DNA from: Iris pallida
Lineage: Eukaryota; Streptophyta; Magnoliopsida; Asparagales; Iridaceae
Assembly (NCBI GenBank): GCA_029216955.1
Contig: JANAVB010003999.1
Location: forward strand, 3,514,999-3,578,998
DNA: 64,000 nucleotides
Direction: 5' to 3'
In this document: positions 56,506-64,000 of the stretch, in pieces
How positions within the stretch are numbered: the first letter of the stretch is position 1
Layout of the letters: every line of letters starts with the position of its first letter
Program-made: the position numbers and the translations under genes
The notes under the pieces: model-generated
Databases searched by the model: none
Told to the model about the DNA's origin: nothing
What the model saw: the letters and a program-made list of their open reading frames with translations, nothing else

Positions 56506-58235
56506 GAAGGTTATCAAAGACCTCCAGATTGTGGAGAAGATTCTTCGAACCTTGACAGAGAGGTTTGAAGGCAAGGTCACACCCATTGAGGAGTCACAAG
56601 ACCTTAATATTATGACGGTGGATGATTTGATGAGTTCGTTGCAGGCCTATGAACAAAGGCTCAATGAAAAGTCGGAGATGGTGATTGAAGAAGCGTTGCA
56701 GACCCAACTGAGCTTCAAAAAAGACAAAAATTGGTCATCTCGTGGTGACTCAAGTTCAGCACAGGGAAATCAGAATACAAGTAATTACAAGAGAGGTTCA
56801 TATAGCATATTTGGAGCAAGAAGAGGAAGAGGAAGAGGAAGAGGAAGAGGAAGAGGAAGAGGAAGAGGCTTTCATTGGAATCAAGGACGTGATAGATCAA
56901 ATGTGCAGTGCTTCAATTGCCATGGATATGGTCACTACAAGCAAGAGTGCAGTGTGAGAAGGGCAAAGAACAAGGAATTTCGGGCAAAGTTTACAGAGAA
57001 CAACAATGACAATGAAGAGACTTTGTTGATGGCTTTCAATGCTATACGTAATGGTGAGAAGATCACATGGTATTTGGATACGGGTTGCAGCAACCATATG
57101 TGCGATCACAAGGAGTTGTTCGTTGAACTTAATAAGTCAATACAGTCAGAGATCACTTTTGGGAATGCTGCAAAGATGCCAATTACAGGAAAGGGCAAGG
57201 TTGCTATCTAGATGAAGAATGAAATGTGCAACACCATTTCTGATGTCTATTATATGCCTTGGCTTAGTCATAATCTGTTGAGTGTGGGGCAATTATCAGA
57301 GAAATGGTACGACTTGCAAATATTCAAAGGAGTTTTCACCATCAAAGATGCCAAACAACGACTAATAGCAAAGGTAACCATGGCTCCAAATCGCTTATTT
57401 CCATCATATATGCAGTATGAAAAATTATCTTGCTTTAGTTCTGTAACAAATGGTGATAATTGGTTGTGGCATATGCGTTTTGGGCACTTGAATTTCAATA
57501 GTTTGAATGTGCTTGCTAGAAAAAAATTAGTTTCTGGATTGCCTTCTATTCATTTTCCAGACCAAGTTTGTGAGACTTGTGTTCTTGGAAAAAAACACAG
57601 AGATACCTTTCTGAAAGGGTAGGCTTTGAGAGCCCAAATGCCCCTGAAAATTATACACTCTGACTTGTGCTCGGTCGAGGTTCCTTCACATGGTGGTGGA
57701 AAGTATTTTGTTACTTTCATTGATGATTTTACTCGGAAGACTTGGGTTTATATTTTGAAAAATAAATCAGAGGCATGTGATTCTTTTAAAACTTTCATGT
57801 CCTATGTTGAAAAACAAAGTAGGGAGAAGATTAAAGTGTTGAGAACTGATCGGGGCTAAGAATATATTGTTTGTGATGAGTTCTTGAAGAAACATGGCAT
57901 TAAGCACCAGTTGACAGCGAGGTATACACCCCAACAGAACGGAGTAGCGGAGAGAAAAAATAGAACCATTATGGATATGGTTAGATGCATGTTGAAATAT
58001 AAAATTTTGCCTAAGGATTCTGGGCAGAAGCTGTGTTGTATGCCGTATACATCTTGAACATGTCTCCAAGTAGGAGCATTGATGGGAACACTCCTTATGA
58101 AATGTGGAGTGGTCAAAAGCCCAACATTCATCATATGCGGGTGTTCGGATGCATCGCATTTGCACATGTTCCAGATCACATAAGGAAGAAGCTTGATGAT
58201 AAAGATGATAAGTGCATTTTTGTTGGCTAGAGTAT
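56506..58235 (+). pseudogene. Copia gag-protease-integrase, interrupted
   Basis: The frame resumes in gag. An (agagga)n run encodes Arg-Gly repeats near 56820-56870, followed by the zinc knuckle CFNCHGYGHYKQEC at about 56909-56950. Protease DTGCSNHM is near 57078 and the GAG-pre-integrase HMRFGHLNFNSLN near 57470. Integrase shows the D,D,E set in HSDLC, LRTDRG and NGVAERKNR. TAG stops at 57209 and 57620, TAA at 57857 and a frameshift near 58020 break it. It ends at KCIFVG, where the CACTA terminus begins. RT and RNase H are absent from the window. Confidence 0.88.
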
Positions 58236-58700
58236 CACTACTAAAATAAGGCAAATTAGCGACGTCAGGATACATCGCTAATTAAGGAAAATATGTCGAT
58301 AAACGTAATTAGCGACGACTTTAGCGACGAAACATGAAGGTCGCGGAAAAGCTAGTCGCAGATGACAAATTCGTCGGCCTCCGTCGCTGTTTGCGACGTC
58401 ACCCCAATGTCGCTGGATCGTCGCAAAATTAGCGACGGAGGGCGACGAATTTGAACGTCGCCAAATTAGCGACGTAGTGTGACTACGTAGTGACGTTATT
58501 TCTTTTTATGTGATGACATGGCATGCCTGTCACGTCAGCAGTTTAACGACGTACAGCGACCAAATTAGCGACGTCAACTCTCTGCCACGTCAGCTATTGA
58601 GCGACGGATTGCGACAGATAGCGACGTGACGACGCTAATTAGCGACGTCTGGATACGTCGCTATACGTCGCAGAACGTCGCAATACGTCGCAGATATTAT

Positions 58701-58806
58701 AAATTTTTTTAAAAAAATATGTTTGGTATTTTTGTTATGCTGTGTGTCTGTGTTTACACAGACACACATCATCACAAAAATACCAAACATATTTTTTAAA
58801 AATTTG
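58701..58806. repeat. Near-perfect ~100-bp inverted repeat in the CACTA element
   Basis: The left arm contains atatgtttggtatttttg then tgtgtgtctgtgt. The right arm mirrors it with acacagacacaca and caaaaataccaaacatat. The loop is only a few bases. It follows the subterminal repeats and may be a small foldback element or a hairpin of the CACTA itself. Confidence 0.85.
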
Positions 58807-59075
58807 GACAACACCTCCTTTATATATCAGATCATCGCTTATAACCCAGCGTAGGTATATTTGTCATTCCCGTCGCAGATATCACAAACGTACATGTCCA
58901 AGTAAATATCATATATGTACTCAATGAAAATACCAACAAAGTAAATATCACAAACATACATATCCAACAAACATACATGTCCAACAGAGTCAAATAAGAA
59001 TCAAAATCAGTGTACAGAACGGTCAATGGACCATAGGACCAATACATACAAAGATGATAAAAAAAATCTACTGGA

Positions 59076-59708
59076 TCACTGAGGACCCCTGCTGCGCATC
59101 TGAGATAGCATGTACTCATACTGCTTCTGTGTGAGCTGCACCGTAGGGACAGTAGGAGGCAGTACAATGTCTGGAGTCGGCGCCGTCGATGGACCGGGAG
59201 GATGTATCTGTTCCAGCTCTCGCAGTCGTTCAGCATGCGCAGCAAGGGTACTCACCATCCTCTGAGTACTCTCCTCAATCGAAGTATGTACTTGAGTGAG
59301 TGAGGCAGACATGGTCCTCTGCGATCTCTCCAGCTCGACCTGTCTACGCTCTGTGCGCTGCGTAGACTCGATGAGTGTGTGCAAGCTGGCAGCTGTAGCC
59401 TGCTACAGACTCATCAGCTCCTGTATACTGCGCTCGACCGCATCAAATCGTCCGGTGATCATCGGATCGTCGCTCTGTGGTATGGTGATCAGAAATCTGC
59501 TGCTGCAACTCGCGACGCAGCTCGTCGATTTGACGACCAATATCCTGAGCTCGTGATGACGCCTGCGAAGCTGGAGACTACGCACTGACAGAGGGGGCCC
59601 GGGATGACTCTGAAGCCAAATAGGCACAGTAGGATCCCGTACCGTAGTACGTACCCTTCTGAAGACCACCAACGGCGGTCATCCAGAGGTCGTCCGACGA
59701 TGGAGCTG
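59076..59708 (-). pseudogene. En/Spm-type (Ptta) transposon protein, C-terminal remnant
   Basis: From the junction at 59708 the minus strand reads DDLWMTAVGGLQKGTYYG then GSYCAYLASES. This fits the W..A.GG..KG..YG.GS pattern of plant Ptta/En/Spm proteins (from memory). A Gln/Glu/Arg-rich coiled-coil-like tail follows in shifted frames, ending ..YEYMLSQMRSRGPQ near 59079. An in-frame TAG near 59577 and frameshifts make it inactive. Its upstream part is cut off by the RSH1 copy at 59709. Confidence 0.65.
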
Positions 59709-59785
59709 TATTTTATGAATTCTGTGATCTTAGGCCTTCTATTGTGGCTTTGGAGCTAAAATCTTTTTGGTGCTTTCACTATCAG

Positions 59786-61333
59786 GATCTGAAACCGACG
59801 ATTTCATATCTTGCACCAGAGGAGTTGAAGTTAGTCAATGATGCTTTGAAGGTAAGATTAGTCAGAAACTTATTGTACTTACTACTTACCTCTGAAGTCT
59901 TATTTCATTTGCATTTTCAGACTACTCTTTGTTTGAATGTTGGTAACCGGGGATACTCCTAATTAAAATACATTTAAATCAAGTGATTACATTTCGATGT
60001 GCTCCTTTGGTCAGTGCAGCTAGCCTTTGAAGCACACGATGGTCAGAAGAGGCGAAGCGGAGAGCCTTTTATTATTCATCCAGTTGAAGTCGCACGCATT
60101 CTTGGAGAACTTGTGAGTGATGAATAAAATATGCATTAAAGAAATGATTGCCAGCATTTCATTTGTAACAGATATTCTTATGTACTTCTAGAATTCCAGT
60201 TGATCAGCTTTTCTTGAATCCTTCAGGAACTGGACTGGGAATCAGTTTCTGCTGGACTGTTGCATGACACAGTTGAAGATACCGATGTTACATTTGAAAG
60301 AATAGAAAAAGAGTTTGGTGCTACTGTACGCCACATTGTTGAGGGAGAGACAAAGGTAGTATATTGATTTAATCAAACATAATAGATTATATTCGAGAAA
60401 GCTTTTATGTTATCTCTCTTCCTTTTCTTTTTAGTTTTTATCCTTTTTTCTCTTTTGTAAATTAGGTTTCCAAACTGGGAAAGATTCAGTGTAAAGATTG
60501 TGACAGTTCAGTTCAAGATGTAAAAGCTGATGATCTGAGGCAAATGTTCCTAGCCATGACAGAAGAGGTATTATCTAGATCATATTTTTATTTTTTTATT
60601 CTCCTTCGGCAGGCAAATTAAGAAATATTTCCTCTTATTTAGGTCCGAGTTATCATTGTCAAATTGGCTGATCGGTTACATAACATGCGCACCCTTTGTC
60701 ACATGCCTCAGCACAAGCAGGTTTTTCCATTCTCCACTACTAAGCATAGTTAGGTACAGGTAATTTAGCCCAGGGGCTGTCAAATCATAACTTAAGTCTT
60801 TTATATGCAGTCTAGCATTGCGCTGGAGACCTTGCAGGTGTTCGCTCCTTTAGCGAAGCTTCTTGGAATGTACCAGATTAAGGTAAGTGATATTTTTCCG
60901 AGCTTCAATATGCATTTCAGTATTATATTTGTGGTTATTGCTTTTGTCTAATTCACATCGGGATTTGGAAGCTCCGGCGATGGATCCCATGACATCATAC
61001 AAAAACTGGCATTTGCTAAATTTCCTTTGAGAACCAACCCTATGTCCCTCCCCGTTATCTCCGATGGAGAAGAAAGTGCATGGTTTCATATTAATCTTGG
61101 TAACCTCGTGTAGTTTTTCCCCCCACCTTACACTTGGCCATGACTTCGGTTCAGGTCATGAGGGGACCCGTGAACCCCAATACCTTTATTAGTACAGGTT
61201 GGGTTTGACCTGCGTTTAATTTTTAGATTTGGGCGGACCGATTTTGTCTAAACTGGGAACTTAAAATGAATGGTGCTGGAACTATCTCCTATTTTGGCTC
61301 AACCCCGTTTGCTTCCTCCACCCCCCTCCTCCT

Positions 61334-61371
<38 letters not shown>

Positions 61372-62006
61372 TCCATCTTCCTTTTTAGTTTTTATATTTC
61401 TGTTTCCATAAGAAATAATCATAGTCATTTTTCTTGCATTAATATTTCTAATGCTAATAGTTTAGAAAGAGGAGGTTAGCATCAAACACACACAATAGTT
61501 TCCCCCTGGAATTAGGACAATGATTTGCTATATAGAGCAGTGAGATAAGGTTGGGCTCCAATTCTCCGGAGGCTCACATCGTGAATGGCCACTATTTGTG
61601 TTTTCCTACAGTGTTTAAACTTTTTTTTTTTACTTTAGTTATTAATCTAAAGTCCACTAATGAAATAAGTCTCCTCTGCAGTCAGAACTAGAATGTTTAT
61701 CTTTCATGTATACAAATCCACATGATTTTACCGAGCTCAAGAAGAGAGTTGAAGAGCTCTATAAAGAGCATGAAAAGGAACTTTTGGAGGTATTCTTTTA
61801 TAAATTTTGCTGTAAATAAATTTAGCATGATACTTGTTTGTTTTTCCCAGTTGCAAGGATACATTTTCTGTTATAACTTTTGTCCGCCGTGCTCTTGTTC
61901 ATTCTCAGGCTAAGAAAATCTTGACTCAAAGAATTGAGAACGATCAATTTTTAGAGCTTGTGACGGTGAAGACAGAAGTTCGCTCGGTGTGTAAAGAGCT
62001 CTACAG
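59786..62006 (+). pseudogene. Partial second copy of RSH1, exons 4-11
   Basis: The exon equivalents are 59786-59851, 60020-60112, 60227-60355, 60466-60567, 60643-60720, 60811-60882, 61682-61789 and 61909-62006. All splice sites are kept and all frames are open. The only exonic change I see is AAT to GAT at 60284, which turns VEDTN into VEDTD in the hydrolase domain. Exons 1-3, the start codon and the RSH1 promoter are missing, so it is at best a fragment supplying an intact hydrolase domain. Whether exons 12-24 follow is not visible. Confidence 0.85.
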
Positions 62007-63310
62007 GTAAATACAAGAAGTGTATTCAAGTCCCTTGGTGTCGAGTCCAACAGACTGGACAGTTGTATAATCTAGCTTAGGCTTGCAGTTTGCATGAAAT
62101 TATGTATGTAAGATGGTTTGTGTACCACATTCACTTTATGTAGACAACAATACTCCTTGGGCACTTGCCAGACATACACTGATTTGTTATATAATATTCT
62201 CATTTAGGACAATTCTTTGTAAAACTTTGAGATACTTTTATACACATTGTACAAAGTGAGCATAATAGTTCTTTTCCAAATTAAGGACTAATTTAAATAA
62301 GAAAGACACCAAGATAAAGATTCACTTGAAAGAGAAAATGCTAGTATACTAGAAATCCCTGTGCCTCCGCCATTTATTTCTAGATTGCCCTGTGCTAGTG
62401 GCACCCCCAGATAAATCGGTTTTTTTTAATTTCTTACCATTCATATCATCTAGTGATAATATATTTAAAATTCATGATAATATATTGACCTACTGTGACA
62501 CTTCTTTAGATGACATATACACTTGTTGGGAAAGATCACTTCGTTTTAATCGCGACACTTCATGTTCTGTTGGGAATACTCTTATCGGTTAATCCTGGTT
62601 GTCCTTTATCCTTTCGTCTTTTATCGCGAAAGACAACCCTGTTTTGTTATATAGATAATCGAAAAGTCTATGGTCGGTATACTTAAATCACACTTCGGGC
62701 AAAGTATTAAGACATTTTAGCATAGTGCATGATGATTAAAGTTTTATGCTAGCGTATAGTAAAATTTAAGTTCCGTTAGCAAAGAGAAGTGTAAGATATG
62801 AGGAAAAATAGGGTTCAATCTTGACTATTCCCCTAGGGTGCCTCTAGCCCTCAAGATGGTCGGAAATGACTAAAGATGATTGGGAACAACGGGGAATGGT
62901 GGAAGGATGGTCCTTGTGCAGGATTACTGCCTCCCTAGAGCTGCCTGGTAGACTTGATTTAATGACTTGGACTTGGGCTTTGATTGTACATGACCTAGAT
63001 TACTCAAGAACGGTATTGGGATGGTCGGATATGGCAAGAGGATCATTGTTGCAGTTATCCTATGGCAGAGAAGAACTAGGGGAGACGAGAGATGTGGGAA
63101 GGAAATAAAGAGTCATGTTGGGTTTTATTTGGTAGTTTTTTCTTTTTTCTTTTGTTTTACGCTATGTTGGATAACCTAGTTTTCCCAACTAAACATAACG
63201 GTATATGAAGCGTACTTTAGTGGAAAACTGTAGGGTACACATATATGTGACTTTTTCTGATAACCATTGGAACAGTATGCTAGGAAGCATACCAAAACAG
63301 CCATCTTAGC

Positions 63311-63725
63311 CAAGGTTCTAAACGGCGGTAGGCGGGCGCGCGACGGAGAGAGTCTGCCTACCGCCTAGGCCGCCTAGGCACCGCCTAGGCGGTCGATATA
63401 TTTTGAACATTTTTTACTATTTTACCGTTGTTTCTTGCATAATATGCATATCCATGCATAACTAAGTTGTAGAACGAAGATTAAAGTTTTAGTTTTGTAA
63501 AAGTGAACCATAGCCCATAATGCTTACAAAACTTTTTTGCCCAAAATATCTTGTTAGGTATTGCTCCGCCTAGGCGCTCGCCTACGCCACCTCACCTCTT
63601 CCTATGCCATCAACCTCCGCTGGCCGCCTACTCCACCGCCTACCGAAAAGCGGTGCGGAGGGAGGCCGCCTACCGCCTAAGCGCCGCCTAGGCGGGCTAG
63701 GCGGCCGTCGCCATTTAGAACACTG
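63311..63725. mobile_element. hAT-type MITE, duplicate of copy 3
   Basis: The same element and the same atcttagc flanks as at 30924-31329, so it was copied with the segment and did not insert separately. It carries an extra cctaggccg-like 9 bp near 63365 and two base changes. Confidence 0.9.
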
Positions 63726-64000
63726 ATCTTAGCTATTTGTTATTCTGACATTAGTTTTATGGTAATCAACGTTTTTTGCATGCAAGGTTGTATCATAGTT
63801 TCTGATTATATGGTAAGTTACTCGGATTGCGCCCATGTTGTTTTTTCATGGTTGGTGGTGAGTAATAGTAATTTTTCTTTCATGATACACAAACACGTAC
63901 GTATTGGCGTACCAGACACTTTCAATGAACATGTAGTACTTCAAAATTGGAGAGTTCAATAATAGACTTTTAACATTATATGGTAGGTAATTAATTTTGT

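Larger units (their letters stand above)
58236..59708 (-). mobile_element. Terminus of a CACTA (En/Spm) transposon
   Basis: The end reads CACTACTAAAATAAGG. It is followed by about ten copies of a (t)agcgacg subterminal motif in both orientations up to about 58690. This is the usual build of plant CACTA elements, whose subterminal repeats bind the element's own protein. It is inserted in the Copia integrase region. Only this end is in the window. By the strand of the coding remnant it is the 3' end. A 3-bp target duplication cannot be tested. Confidence 0.85.
59709..64000 (+). repeat. Near-identical duplicate of the RSH1 region 27325-31612
   Basis: From tattttatgaattctg onward the sequence follows RSH1 intron 3 through intron 11 to the window edge. 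I count about a dozen differences by eye over 4.29 kb, mostly homopolymer indels plus a 9-bp insertion in the MITE. The left limit is sharp at 59708/59709 and lies inside CACTA coding remnants. The right limit is outside the window. Confidence 0.95.

Noticed and set aside
56742..56957. Glu-rich frame over the (agagga)n run
   Set aside because: It is a shifted reading of the Arg-Gly repeat of the Copia gag, which carries the zinc knuckle in the correct frame.

Overview
The window is nuclear DNA of a flowering plant. It holds one housekeeping gene with many introns, GT-AG splicing and a plastid-type N-terminus, surrounded and invaded by LTR retrotransposons, an RTE-type LINE, hAT-type nonautonomous elements and a CACTA element. 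I cannot name the species.

Layout. Bases 1-13526 are a nested stack of minus-strand Ty3/gypsy elements. A Tekay/Del-like element with 2-kb LTRs (1-7144, itself holding a solo LTR) sits in the gag of a Tat/Ogre-like element (7145-10439). That element sits just inside the 5' end of a third element (10440-13526). Next come a possible small exon fragment, an inverted-repeat element and an unusual 0.9-kb field of tandem palindromes (14597-15485). These lie just upstream of the only complete gene.

The gene is RSH1 (RelA/SpoT homolog 1), 16547-47254 on the plus strand. I reconstruct 24 exons that join in frame into an 884-aa protein with HD hydrolase, synthetase-like, TGS and ACT domains. The hydrolase residues are present. 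The synthetase-like domain has Ser where active synthetases have Gly, as in other plant RSH1 proteins, so it is expected to degrade (p)ppGpp in the chloroplast. Four introns are swollen by transposons: intron 2 (hAT elements, LTR), intron 3 (gypsy element), intron 11 (hAT MITE) and intron 19 (a Copia element with a perfect 5-bp target duplication inside a LINE).

Downstream, 47255-52809 is AT-rich and gene-poor. A Tnt1-type Copia element starts at 52810. Its gag is split by a 2.9-kb solo LTR and its integrase region is cut at 58236 by the terminus of a CACTA (En/Spm) element. At 59709 the CACTA interior joins abruptly to a near-identical copy of RSH1 exons 4-11 with introns, which runs to the window end. 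This is either a very recent gene-fragment capture or duplication, or an assembly artefact, and it is the most interesting feature here.
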